Source of the DNA: Stichopus chloronotus
Lineage: Eukaryota > Echinodermata > Holothuroidea > Aspidochirotida > Stichopodidae
Length of the DNA stretch: 64,000 nucleotides
Assembly: GCA_021234535.1 (NCBI GenBank)
Contig: CM037843.1
Location: 26,222,200-26,286,199 of the forward strand
Direction: 5' to 3'
Each line of letters opens with the position of its first letter. Positions within the stretch are counted from its first letter, which is position 1. This document shows positions 45,121-57,600 of this stretch, piece after piece. The notes beneath the pieces were generated by a model, which was given only the letters and a program-made list of their open reading frames with translations, made no database searches and was not told the DNA's origin. Position numbers and translations under genes: made by a program.

Positions 45121-45233
45121 CCATCGGGCTGAGAAGTGGCTCGTGCACATGATCTTCTCTTGTTTCATTGTCAAGGATTTTCCACCACCTTCTGGCAAAG
45201 CTGTCAGTTTTCATGTTACAATCAGTCTCCGAA
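45121..45233 (-). CDS. Putative internal exon, unidentified minus-strand gene
   Basis: The donor is CCGATGG|GTAAAT. A charged, Trp-containing frame precedes it (TDSFARRWWKILDNETRED, VHEPLLSPM) and ends with one spare base, which joins in frame to the exon at 36867. The acceptor could be CCCTTCTGAAAG at 45234, but the frame stays open to 45364 and TTTTAG or CTTAG acceptors further up would also work, so the start is uncertain. The intron to the next exon would be 8.3 kb. No family is recognised. Confidence 0.35.
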
Positions 45234-46014
45234 CTTTCAGAAGGGTAAAAAGCTTTACACTTGGCACTATGCTTCTTTACAAAAGTAACAAACTTGATGC
45301 AAATGTCAATACATCTAAGAACTCTAAAATAACCGGGAGTGTACAGAAAACAACATTTGAACATTTGTTGACCCTGACAGTCTTACACTTTTTCCACTTT
45401 CAATTATTGCTAAGTTTCAGAGCATGGTTCGTTTCTGGAAGCCAACAATTTGTTGCACTTTTTTTTCTCTTTCTTCACGTTGGATTTTCAATTTTTTCAT
45501 GCAAAGGCTTACTCAGAGAACTTTAAAGGTTGTGTTTAAAGGGTGTTTAAATGTGAAACTAAAAATATAAATGTTAATTTATGGGAGGGTGTTTAATTAA
45601 TGTGTAGCAAATACGATACAAATAAAGAATGCTTATTAGTGCAATAGTATCGATAATTCCATGAGTTGATGGAGCGGACACTCTCTTCAGTGACGCAAAG
45701 TGGAGTTGGATAGAATGTTAAAACAATTTAATGAATAAAATTATTCATTTTACATAACACCTTATTAATTCACCTACATCTTAATGGCAGACTGGTGGTC
45801 ACATGCCATGCTTGATTTGGCACTATAATTACGATTGTGATGCTTGACTGCAGGTTAGTATACAAATGTTGAATGTTTATGAGTGCAATACTGTAAATAA
45901 TTACGTGAGTTGAACAAGTGGATGTTCTATTCAGTGAGGTGAAACCAAAATGAATAGAAGGATCAATTTTTCAACAAGGTAGATAGAAGCAGATGCAAAG
46001 CACAGCTAGAAACT

Positions 46015-46150
46015 TTGCTGGCAATTACAGAAGGGCGGTGAGCAGATACACACACGCACACACACACAAAATTGCCAGATGCTAGACCATGGTCATTATG
46101 GTAATGCATAGGTTATATGAGGTGAGGGAGTATGCACTGTGAATTTATTC
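46015..46150 (-). repeat. Dispersed repeat family A, copy 1
   Basis: Order on +: CA-rich run, AATTGCCAGATGCTAGACCATGGTC, a CATAGGTTATATGAGGTGAG part, then GAGTATGCACTGTGAATTT. The same order occurs at 62015-62115 and, inverted, near 59130-59215. Confidence 0.75.
46046..46069. repeat. (AC)n microsatellite
   Basis: This imperfect CA run is part of a dispersed repeat; the same run sits at the same place in the copies near 59200 and 62030. Confidence 0.85.
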
Positions 46151-47541
46151 ATCTTATTGCAAGAATGGAAAACAATGTTTCTTTTATATAACACCTCAGA
46201 ATTTGGCAAAAACTAGGTTCAATGAGACAAGAGGATATAGTCAAACTAACAGGTATGTTATGCAATGTACGATCCCACATGCTGCAGTGACACATTGAGT
46301 TGTGGCAATTAAGAAGGTGTTAACCAAACCAAATGAGTCAGCAATTATTGCACTGTGATACATACAAGCATGCCGCTGTGATATATGCATGCATTGCAAA
46401 CTATAGTAAATACATGCACCCCGTGTGCTTACGACAACTGAATATAAGCTGTCTGCTTATGCCTTGTCTACAGCCGTGACTCTGTATATATCACTAAGGT
46501 AAGGGTGATACAGCAATTTTTTCCCATTTGTGTGATAATATGAATAATTTATTCATCGAAAGATTAAACTTCTATCCAGCTTGAATTCACCTCGTTGAAC
46601 AGAACGTCCAATCTTTGAACTCATGCAATTACTCATACTACTGAACTCATAAGCATTCATTGTTGGTGTATTATTGCGCAAACGGAACAACACCTTCAAT
46701 GCATGTGAACTGATGTACTGAGTTGAGGTTAACTTTTACTTGCCGCAATGCAATGATCACTGACTTGTTGCCGTGAGTTAGTGTATGGACTAACCCACCG
46801 TCGAGCATCACAATCATGATGATGGTGCCAAATCAAGCATGGCATGTGACCATCGTTCCTCCAATCAAATGTAGAGGAATTGATATTAAAGGTATTTCAG
46901 GCTGTGTTAATCCATTTCTATCTAATACCAGTCTCTAAAATCAAGACAAACTCAAGCAACTTTTCCAATGAATCATTGAGATGAAAATATTTTAATTGTA
47001 AGAACCCAGCCACAATTGCTGTTGACCATACTTGCTATTCTGAGGTACACGGGGAGTTGAGGTGATTTTCAGTTTTGAAACTCAGTTTTGAAGCTTTTAT
47101 CCTGTCCAAATGTGCTGAGATCATTCCTCACAATTCTTTAAGGTACTACATAAAATTTGCTGAGATGGTTGATGTATTTCCCATGCCATCAAAATTTATG
47201 TTTTACCTTTCAAGTTCTGTCTTGTCAGTAGAGAACAAGGAATACAGGGTTGTATCCACAACCACTAAACTTTGAATTACAAGCCTTTCGTTTGTGGTTA
47301 AGCATTCATTGCTGACATAATAATGTATATGATCCATTGACTATTTAAAACATCTCTATTATTATCTCTTATTGAATATTTAATACAAGAGAGTATTCAT
47401 TACAGCATTCATATTAAAGGCCTTCTGATCTCCTGATATCAATTTTGCTAGATTTCCAAATAAGGTCAACATGCACTATTCTACAATTTTTCTCCCACCC
47501 ATGAACACTATGCTCCTTACTAAAGCTTCAAATTTCCTTAC

Positions 47542-47584
47542 CATGTCTCTGACAGTAATTCGTAGGAAGTGTAATTTTAAGGAT
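47542..47584 (-). CDS. Weak candidate exon, minus strand
   Basis: Donor GACATG|GTAAGG (strong) and acceptor CACAACCTTTAG; the 43-base frame reads SLKLHFLRITVRDM. Its start phase fits the end of the candidate at 48328-48471. It does not join the preferred start of the 45-kb exon without a further exon or an AAG acceptor. Confidence 0.2.
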
Positions 47585-48327
47585 CTAAAGGTTGTGCTTA
47601 AATGTAACAATTTATGTAAAAGTCTCAAGCATTAACAGGGTATTCAGACTGGTCATTATATCCTCTGTGTTGAGCTGAAACAACTTCCTGTAGATAAAAT
47701 AAAAAAAAAAATGACCACGTTAATGTGATCATGCACTGATCCCATCATTGCAAGAAATGTTCTATAAAAGTGTCATAGGTGAACAGAATTAAAAGAAAAA
47801 AAAAATGAAAAATGCCCCACTCTCTGGGTTATCTCTCACAATGTGGTTCTTATGAGACGTACAATGTAGACAATGTAATCTGATATGAATGATTTGGACT
47901 TAATTGATTCGCTACTATCACTGCTGACATCATTTCAGTAACAAGTAATTGCAACTGCAAGTAAGTTAACTCAAAAAGAGGGAAAACAAATTTTACAGCC
48001 TGCCACATGCTATGTAGCAAAATGTTACAAATATCTGATATGACGGTAGTGTTACATCACTAAACCAGGTTAGTCCCTGAAGAGTGCCCAAAAAGGAAAT
48101 TGGATTTTCAAAACTAACCCTTGTCTCCCCCATTCCTTTTGATTTATACAGCTAGTGTATTGATCACCACCACCACAACCCCCCACCACATGACCCCCCA
48201 CACTGAAATTTTTTTTTCCTGTCACAATTGTTGATTGATGATATTGGTGAACTGTTATTTTTCAAGCGTAAAGTATAGCTATCCTCCAAGAGGATGTTTG
48301 AGAGGATACCCTTGATTGTGATAATAC

Positions 48328-48471
48328 CTCACAATGGCATGTAAGAAACCATACATGTGTTGAACCATTACAATGTAACGTGTCATTTCCTTCCCAATAC
48401 AGTCACAAAATGCTCCCTGCTTTTCATTACCATCAGGCTGCTGCTTGCACAGTAACCCGGTCACATACATG
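48328..48471 (-). CDS. Weak candidate exon, minus strand
   Basis: A 144-base segment on - encodes MYVTGLLCKQQPDGNEKQG through CIGKEMTRYIVMVQHMYG to HAIVR. Its donor TGTGAG|GTATTA leaves two bases that join the candidate exon at 47584 in frame. The acceptor CTCTGGCAG has a poor pyrimidine tract. No homology is recognised. Confidence 0.22.
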
Positions 48472-51165
48472 CTGCCAGAGTGCCTTTTCGAGTTTGATCA
48501 AACATACTACTTTAATTTTTGCATATTCCAATCTCACAGGGATCATTTGATTTAATATCATTTCACTGGGTTGTTTCGTTCATTTTTGCCATTCGTTTTC
48601 TCATTCCGTCAATCTGCGAGATGGTGTGGATGTCTGTTGGTTAAAAGGGATAACCTTGGAACTCCCAGTTTTCCGGTTTGTTTCTTACATATAGTGGTAG
48701 GGATGAAGCATCAGAGAATCAATCAAAATACCCAGCACTGCATTTATCTTATATTAAAACAGACGTCATCAATATCTGTGGAAACAGATGACTGACGTAA
48801 ACTAATTACTCTGAAATTTCCGCAAGGTAATGGACATACGTCTAGTATCTCTTCAACATGTAGCAGTGTCATTATATTCCCAACTCCAAACACGCATATA
48901 AGGAAATCATGCTAGTCATATTATAGCATCTCTTTTGATTGATGGCATATTTCCTACCATCAGAGACATCTGGTGCACCTTATATGCAGTAGTTTATGTA
49001 CTTCATTTCAGGTAAGTCAAAAGAAATAGGACAAATTCAGATAATTCAAAGCAATGAGAACTGGTCAGTGGTATGGAGCTGTAACAGAGGGAGGCACAAA
49101 TGGACAATGTAGGGGCGTCAGTGAATGCCTTCATGCAGTGCAGTTCAGAAAATGTACACGCATCACTGGCACATCATTGCCTTAATTCAGTGCAGCACAA
49201 TGTAGGGCATTAACGCATGACCTAGGCGTAGAGAATGCACTGTTTCAGTGCATAAATTACTCACAACTGTGCAAAGAATGAGAGTTCCTGAGCGATATAT
49301 CAATAGTACAGCAGAGAATGTCAGACTTCTACAGGGAACAACTGTTTTGTTCAAACCATGGCAACAAATGTTCTTGCTTTGTAAAACATGAATAACTCTC
49401 ATGGTTTAATTGTTTGATTAAAGTTTTTAATCCACTTGTGAAATGGCCAAAATTTTTGAACCAAGGTATGTCAATGTGGAGGAAGGTACTAGCTATCAAC
49501 CATGGATGGCTTGCTTTTTGTTTAGCTTGTTTGCAGGAAACCCATTTTAGGACATATCACTAAAACTTGATATCATATCACCCTATGTTCTATGATACTT
49601 GTAACCACATCATTATAAGTGACAGTAAATTGAACAAAGAGTCCTGTGCATGTGTCTGGAAGAAAAGCTCCCCTCACTCTCTCAGACAAATCCAATATTT
49701 TGCTTTCCTTCCACAGATTTATCATATGTTACTGCAGGCATATATGGCACATTCAATGTGATATCGATGTTCCAAATTGCAATGACCTAAAATATGTAAG
49801 GTTAATTTGCCCAGATGTTAAAAGATCTTAGCACTTAAAAGGATTGTTTCCTTTGGGCATTAAATCAATCTGACCTCAATTTCTTTTATCTGCATGACAG
49901 TGGAATCTTCAGTGACAGCAGGGGAATTGATTTGTGGCCCTTCATGATGACGGTGGCCATGCATGGACCTCAGAAATGAGGTGAACCATGGCCACCTATG
50001 AAATAATTTTTGATCTATAAAAATCCTCCTTTTCATAAAAATCCTCCTTCAAAGCTTACTTCAAGCCCTGTAAATGGATTTGGGGAAAACAATCAGAACT
50101 TGGAATCCTTCCAAATGTAATCATTCTCAATCCCAAAAACAGATTTTGTTTGGACAGCTTCCACTGATTCCAATCACTTCATACACATGCAGTGTTGATG
50201 ACATTTATTTGACATGAAAGACGATTAGAAATATTCTCAAATCCTGATGAAAGCATCCACTCTCACAGATCAAGTTACACTTTATTGGATAGGCAAATTG
50301 ACAGGAAATGAACAAAATATGTGTAATAAACTGTTTCTCAGAAAAGCAGTTCGAGATAGTCAATGACATGTTGCCTCAATTTAACTTTCTGTTTGTAAAG
50401 AAATAAATTTCAACTGAAAGAAAAGGGAAAAATGGAAGATTTCATCAAAACTTTTAGGACTATTTTTTCCTCATTGTTACACCATGACTAGAGATGACAA
50501 CTTTTTCTTGGGGGGGACTTATCAAATGAGAAACCATCCAATTGTAAAGAAGTAGTTAACTTTGATAAAAACTTTTTTATTTTGTTTTAAATATTCTGTA
50601 AATTATATTGGTAAATTGTAAAAATGCTGATTTCAACAAAAAATTGTGTACTCTGTTTCATGAAAGTAATTGACAATCAAGCTGCAGCAAATTGCTACAT
50701 TACTTCAATTTGCTTCAGATACAGCAAAACTGTCTCCTGGAAATTTTTATCCACATCAAGGTCAATCGTTTTCCCAATAGGCAAAAAGTTTACAGCATGT
50801 TTGAAAAAGCAAAGATTTCAACAAACACCAGACAGTGAGAAACAACAGTGAATATTATCCTACACAGGAAGGCAGGGTAGTAAATTTTGCATTTTGAAAT
50901 ATACGATCGTGCTCCAGGATTCATCAATGTTATTGCGCAAAAAGTTTCATCAAGACAAAGAAAAGCTATACTTATTTTGAGAATGTAATCATATCATGTG
51001 ATATAAATTAGTTCCCAGTCTCATGAGCAGGTATAGACCACCAGGATGATATGTGAAAATGGTACTCATCGACAACCAGCTAATCTGTGACATACTACCT
51101 GGCCTTCTTCTGGGCTGCTCATGATTGGCAAAGGTTTTGATTTATGTCGATTGGGGAAAACTTAC

Positions 51166-51229
51166 CTCGCCCCAATTTATTATATTGTAACATATTGGGG
51201 TTCAGTGATTGGTGAGATAAGTAGATATT
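51166..51229 (-). CDS. Weak candidate exon, minus strand
   Basis: The near-perfect donor GGCGAG|GTAAGTTTTCC ends a 64-base segment (NIYLSHQSLNPNMLQYNKLG), the only open frame of three. The acceptor GCTGGCTAG is weak. It would join in phase to an open segment ending CCACAG|GTAAAT at 51351 on the same strand. Confidence 0.18.
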
Positions 51230-51368
51230 CTAGCCAGCATAGTTTTTACATGTTCCAGTTTGCTGGCTTTATCGAATTATCAGAATGCATGCACATGTGG
51301 TTCTGTTGATTACTTGTATACCTTGATTAGATGGATTTCTTATAATTTACCTGTGGAGGTGGTTGCAG

Positions 51369-51617
51369 GAATTTCATATGTCTACCCATAGGGGCAATAT
51401 GAAACAAATCCCCCAGTGGTAAGTTTTTGTTAGTTGTTAAACTAATAACCATGAAAATATTGATAATTTCAGATACATTCAGTCAAACTCTTTCACTGCC
51501 TCCTCTGTATCTCGCTGTAGGTCATTTGTTTACCCCACCCATATCGGTACTCCAATGTCCTCACCCTGTGCACTTTACTGTCAACAATATGGGATCTGCT
51601 TGTTTTCAGGTTATTAA
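51369..51617 (+). CDS. Weak candidate two-exon end of a plus-strand gene
   Basis: Exon 51369-51418 (GTTGCAG acceptor, CAGTG|GTAAGT donor) reads EFHMSTHRGNMKQIPQ. It joins in phase to 51521-51617 (CTCGCTGTAG acceptor), which reads SFVYPTHIGTPMSSPC and stops at TAA 51615-51617. This overlaps candidate segments on the other strand, so at most one reading is real. No homology is recognised. Confidence 0.15.
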
Positions 51618-54600
51618 AGGTAAGAAATTATTACTTTAAACCAATCTGTGTATTTCACGGACCTGTTCAGCCATTTCTAACCCTCAAGTGGATCATGTTG
51701 TTGCATCATCTTTTTCAGCAGTTTGTGCTCTAACAAATAACCAACTGTTACATTAATGTTAGCACATTTAATGTTCATCAGTCTCACGTGTGAGATTGAT
51801 ATAAATGTTGACGGTTGCTGACTGCAGTGGCTGCAAGCATATCTCATCATTCTCACGGCTTCCCAACATGGCTCAAGGGCAGAATTTGATTGATGAACGA
51901 ACACATTGTCACATCTTACTAGTTTCTCACGCGGGTTCTCTGTTGTCATGAGTGGGTTCCCCTCATAAGATGAATTCACAATTTTTTTGCAGATGCTCTT
52001 GAAAGTAAAACGCTAAGAAATTTGACACCTAGGCAGCTTGTCTATACTCACATCAGCATGAAAAATGGAACTTAAGTGACGGTATTGAGGAGACAATCAA
52101 TTTTCCCATCCTGCCATCTGCAGATGACAAGTGTTTAACTATTTCCTCTAATGTTCCCAGTGATAACATGAGCAGGTATCATTTAATGAGAATAACAAAC
52201 CCCCTTTGTAGTTTGTATCCCGACATCCAACCAGTAACAATGCATTATAATTAAGACACTGGCATACATCTATCTTTGCGTTTCATTTCTTTGTGTTTTA
52301 CAGCATTGCTTTTCCTGGATCGGTTTGTCTCTGACTGCATCTCCAGCGCTGTACGTGACAAAATGAGATTGGAAAAGTGAATGTTGCATGATGACCATAT
52401 GTTGTTAGAATTCCAGTGCGCCCACAATTGATACATAAATTACTATCAAATCGTTTTGCACACCCTTATGGTATTAAAGATGGTAAGTGATTCATGGAAC
52501 CAGTAGTCAATACTTAAAGGACAACGTAACTAATGAAAAGTACATTGTTTATCACTGTCTAAAGTATAATTACATTTTCTGCTAATTTTTAAACATACTT
52601 TAATAGTTTTCTCAAATTTCACTAAGCTTCTTTTTTAATATGTTCTGCCTGATAGGAACTGGATCCCCTTGAGCTGCTACACCAGGGAGCAGCGTAATTG
52701 TTTTATATGAAATGCAATTCTTTTCTCAAGTATAATGGTCAAAAGTTTACTAACTACACAGAAAGAATCTAAGACCTGTAATCAAAAGCATTATACATTC
52801 TGCTTCTTTACTTCCAAAAAGAAAAAAAAAAGCATCACTTTTGCGGCTCAAAGATTTGATGATTTGTACGTTAATCTAGTTTCTTTGGGTATTGGAAAGA
52901 TTCAGTTTAATAGTTTTGAACAGAGAGGAGGGAGAGCTGTCTGTTTGACTCCTGCAAAATCAATTAACTTTGTTGGAATCCGTCAAACTTCTTGTGACAT
53001 ATATATAAAATAAAACAGAATGGCCCAGAGTGAAAAGAGAACAGAATCCTGGTAAATTAGAACAACAATCCTTTGGGCTACAAGGTTTACCTGCAAGTAT
53101 CTAGGTCTGCAAATGAACAAAAGCAGCATCACTTTTCCACAGAATGGAATTGCTTTGCAAAGACAATATCAGAAGAACCACTTTGTTCTTAAATTAGTTC
53201 TGAACTATGTTGATACTGCAAAAGGTAGTGAAACCAAAGGCTGCTTCCTCATGCTGTCAGGTACCATTTAACTTGGTGTTCCCAATGTTAAAGCTGCATG
53301 TTTCAAAATAGCTGCAATGCCATTGATTGTACAGACCACCATGTTAAATGAGCCATCAATAAATCGCCACTTGATACTTATTTTGAAAAATATATCACTC
53401 TGGTCTGACTGCCCTGCAGGCCCATGTCACCACTGCCCATTTAAACTGACAAAATCAAGAGGTCCTTGGTCTTGTAATTCATGGCAAGGTTAATACAGGT
53501 GGGTTAATCTGTGGGAAATGGTCAAAATTTTCTCTAAACACTGAGTACAATTTAGAGTAGTACTGTAGATATTTCGATCAGGACAAAGTAGGCATTTTGT
53601 GACATAAATGGACTATCAAATGCGGAATATATTGTAACCTCATCAGTAGTACAGCTAAAGGAGAGTATTATTCTGCAACAGATGAGTTGAAAACACTCGT
53701 CACAGGACAAATAATTTTTAGCATTAATATGACCTCAGCCCTTTGGAGTACTGTGAAATACATAATGCTTATCCTACAGTTTGTTCAAATTATTTTCACC
53801 TGGTCAGATGCTTTTGAATTTCATTTTTATGGTTAATTAGATAGGGCAAATGATATGTTTAAATTTGAATGAACTTACTTTTACACAAAACCAAAATGTT
53901 TGCACATAAATGACTGTGATTAAGTTAAGATACTGGCACTGAGTCTTTACTTCCTAGAAAGTACAAATGTCGATATACAAACGATTGTTAACAAGGGAAG
54001 ACATTCAGGTAGGAAACTTCAAATGCTTCAGTTCATTTGTACTAGGGTCAATATAACATAAGGTTCTCCCAAGACTGAATCACTGGAAATCACATCTCTT
54101 AAACCTGTAGATCTTAAACATGTCTGAAATTTGAAGTAACTTTTCCAAAGTAGGAAGATTTTAGATTTTTCACCCTGTCAGTGAAGTTGATCATCTCAAA
54201 AAGCCTACCAATTGTCGAAGGTAATTTTCACTGTGATATATGTCAAGCAATTTTCTCCATGAGATATGGTGAACTGAAACCATGACAGTATGGGGTTTGA
54301 TTCCACTGCTACTTATTGCATGACTTTCAGGACACAAGTACTCTCACACGCACACAGATACATGTAATTGATCTACCAAAGGACAAACAAAAAAAAATGA
54401 AAGAAAATGCATAAGTTAAAACACTATAACATAAGCAGTACTGATGAACACATTTCAGATTAAATTTCAATTGATCAGACTGAAACTGTTTTTGAAGTAT
54501 TTTAAAAGGTTTAAGACAATCGAATGGAGCGATTCAACAGTAGTAAGATCTTTAGGCTGACCTGCTAAGGACACTAAACATTGAAAGATTAGTATATACT

Positions 54601-57600
54601 TGAGTGAGATAGTATACTGAGTAATTGCTTGGTCTGCAGCCATTGAAGCATGAGATTTTTACCCTAAGGTGCTTGATGTGCACAAGGAGACACTAATTGT
54701 GAAATCAACCTTGATCATGATTGACATCTGTGGGACTGAATAGGCCGTCTAATGATTTCAAAGAGAGTGCCCAATTCAAACAGAGTGCCCAAATGACCCA
54801 TCAATAGATCTGTGGGGCCACCAACTTTCGGTCACTGAAGTTAGAGGGAATGAAGGAAATAAAACTTTTCCATACAAATTCATGAAATTTACCAATTTTG
54901 GAGGAAGTTTTTAAAATCAGATATAGAGTATAAAAAAACGTTAAATTGGTAACAAAATATACATGCTGTACAACTGTATCAAGTTTCCTGAACATTGATA
55001 TATTGTAATACAATGTGAAACAGGATTGCAAGTTGACCCCCTTGCAAATCAGCTGCAGTCAGCCATATAAAAACTGTTTGTGGTATGCATTGCATGAATG
55101 GCAAAATGAAAAGGCCTGCATATGCACATGAAGCATAGCGCTACAGTATATCGCAATCCTCAGCAATGGAGCTGCATCCAACAAAACCAACCTAATTGTT
55201 TCTACAAATTCAAACCCTGAATCTAAATATTTTAAGCCACTGAGATTGATAAACAATAAATATCACTTAAACCTTTTTTTTTTTTAAATTGTGCACATTC
55301 AGCTGTTCGCTTCCAACAGCAATGAACTACACAATTGGTATTTAGGCTATGTTTGCTACACATCTCACCATGTTAGGATGGTGTAATTATTGTAAATTTT
55401 GGGATAGTAGCACATGACCTTTTCCGTTTCTTTTTTTTTCTCGATACACCTTTGCACATTTCAGCTTAAAAAATGTATGCAATATAGTTTGCTTTTACAT
55501 GAGACAAACTTTACATTCTGTGGGGCATTTAAGTTTTGAAGCAATATCAATGGTCAAACTTTTGCCATATTGAAGTGGCTTTCATTGGTACAGTAAACAG
55601 CACTGCATATAGAAGAGATTTTTAGTGACTAGTGCTTTCAGCACTATCCCTGGTTTTAACAACATGGACGTGCTTCGAAAGTAAACTTTCTGATTTTGGA
55701 AATAAAAAGAATTTGCGAAGTAATGAAACAAAACTCCCGTTTTTTTTTTTTTGTGGAAAATTGGTTGCTCTGACCTACCATTTCTGAATGTCTTATATGA
55801 ACCTCTACTCATGGTATATGTAAAGTTTACGTGAAAAACTGAGCACAAAAAAAAGGAGAAGAACATCAGGAAATTTCAGTCAGGGGATCAAAATAGCCTC
55901 ACAGAAGCCATTCTAATTGCCTAAAATAACCAGTTTTCAGGGGTCTTCGCTTTGTGGACCCCCAACAAGGCCTCATGTCATCTGCAAAATTCGGTCTTCT
56001 GTACTAGAACTCTACCTAAGAGAATCTCTCGGTACGTGCCTGGTACGCAGGCCTACAACTTGCATTGACCAAAAATAACCAATCAAATGATCTTTGACCT
56101 GACAACCATGAAGTCGAGCCATCCAAGGTATATGTACATGGTGTCCTTGTTTGCCAAATTTAAATCTATCGAAATATATACAATAAGTAAAATGTCTAAA
56201 AAATATGTCCTAAATGTTTTTGAGTAAAACATCAAACACATTTAGGAAAGATTAGCATATCTATTCTGCATGATTGCAAAAGGTCCATCCAGAGACGAGA
56301 GAAAATTAATAATGTACCTGCACTCAGGCCAGTTTATCACTCAGTCAGTACAATGGGACGTTGTCAGCGTATCTATCTCCTTGGTGGCACCATAACTTGT
56401 ACTCTTCTTCTCAGCCCTACCTTTAGCTAGCTGTGTACATTAACCAATTGCAGTGAAAGTAATGTGGTGAGATTATAACCTAGCGATGTTACACTGCTAC
56501 AAACTATCATGTACAGGAATGGAGTTGCGCAAGTTCTTTTGTTGCATGTATTAAAGGCCTATACTGCTGTATTTAAAGAGACTCATTCGAGTTGATAACA
56601 TCTGCGTGGTGACAAGTTTCAGGGAAACCATTACAGAGAAAAACCTTTTAATTAGTCTCATTAGTTGTGTATATATGAGTCATGCACTGAATGTAAATGA
56701 GAGAAATTGAAGTTTTTAAATATGAAACTGTGGGTTTCACCCAGGGTCATGCCACTCATAACCTTCCACTGTACCCCCCCCCCCTGTGGGAACACTGTCC
56801 ATGGACATTAACCATGTATTAACCATACTGGACAAAAATGCATTTTGAGTGACTGCAGTTAATTGGGTAAAATTTTGGAGGAATAAACTCAGTGATAATT
56901 TCAGAGCTCGTACAGCATGTACAGTGTGTGTGCTACCACTTTTAGAACCGATCGTTGAACAAAACTGATCCACTTTGTCCACCTTGATGTGATCTCCACA
57001 GTTCCTCACAAGAATACAAGTTGGGATGCCCCTAATCCTTTTTGCTTACATTTTTTTTATTAATCACAATAAAAGCTAGAATCCTTCAAACTTTTCTTGG
57101 ATTGTCATGCCTCTTCCACGAATGGAAACAGTTTAACATAATACCCACTTGCACACACTAGTCAAATATCTCATTAAATGCTTCCAATTCTCTGAAGTCT
57201 CCTAAGTTTGCCTACAAGCAGATGATAAAATTTGAGAATGAAAACAGACAATTCTTCCCCCACAATTCAGATTATACAAAATTGCAAATCAACCTCCTAA
57301 TTTGGCTTTGGTTGTTTTTCACCCGCTCTGCAGAATACCAACCAGTACATGTTAATTAGTCAACCTGCATACAGGTGAGAATGAATCTCCCAGTTTGCTG
57401 TGCAATCGTACACTCTCCTGAAATAGGGCTCTGCGGGAAAAGTCGAATGGAGAAAATTATATATAATTGTCTCTGTTGCTATGGTGACAAAAAGCATGGC
57501 GATAAAAGCTCATGCCAAGTGCATGTCTTTTGTATTTGGCCAGTGGTTAAAATGATTGAGTACTGTAACTTCTGTTGCACAAAAAAAAAACAAAAGTCAG

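Larger units (their letters stand above)
45600..46880. mobile_element. Fold-back (long inverted repeat) element
   Basis: The stretch 45786-45962 is an inverted copy of about 46577-46865. Both contain GGTCACATGCCATGCTTGAT and further on GATTGTGATGCT, GTTAGT and TGAATG.TTATGAGT, with a gap in the left arm. The part around 45875-45962 has a further direct copy at about 45615-45715 (AATGCTTATTAGTGCAATAG and GATGGAGCGGACACTCTCTTCAG). The loop (about 45990-46540) carries an (AC)n run and a copy of the repeat family also found at 59-62 kb. No transposase frame is visible, so it is presumably non-autonomous. Confidence 0.65.

Noticed and set aside
50600..50800. Minus-strand frame with protein-like text (LPIGKTIDLDVDKNF, ETVLLYLKQIE)
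   Set aside because: The frame is closed by a stop upstream and there is no AG acceptor between that stop and the open part, so no normal exon can start there.
51677..51979. 100-codon minus-strand frame
   Set aside because: Possible splice sites exist, but its phase does not fit the neighbouring candidates and no motif is recognised.
56737..57009. 90-codon minus-strand frame starting MRNCGDHIKVDKVDQF
   Set aside because: Looks protein-like at its start but ends in a C/G-run-encoded Gly stretch, with no convincing donor and no homology.
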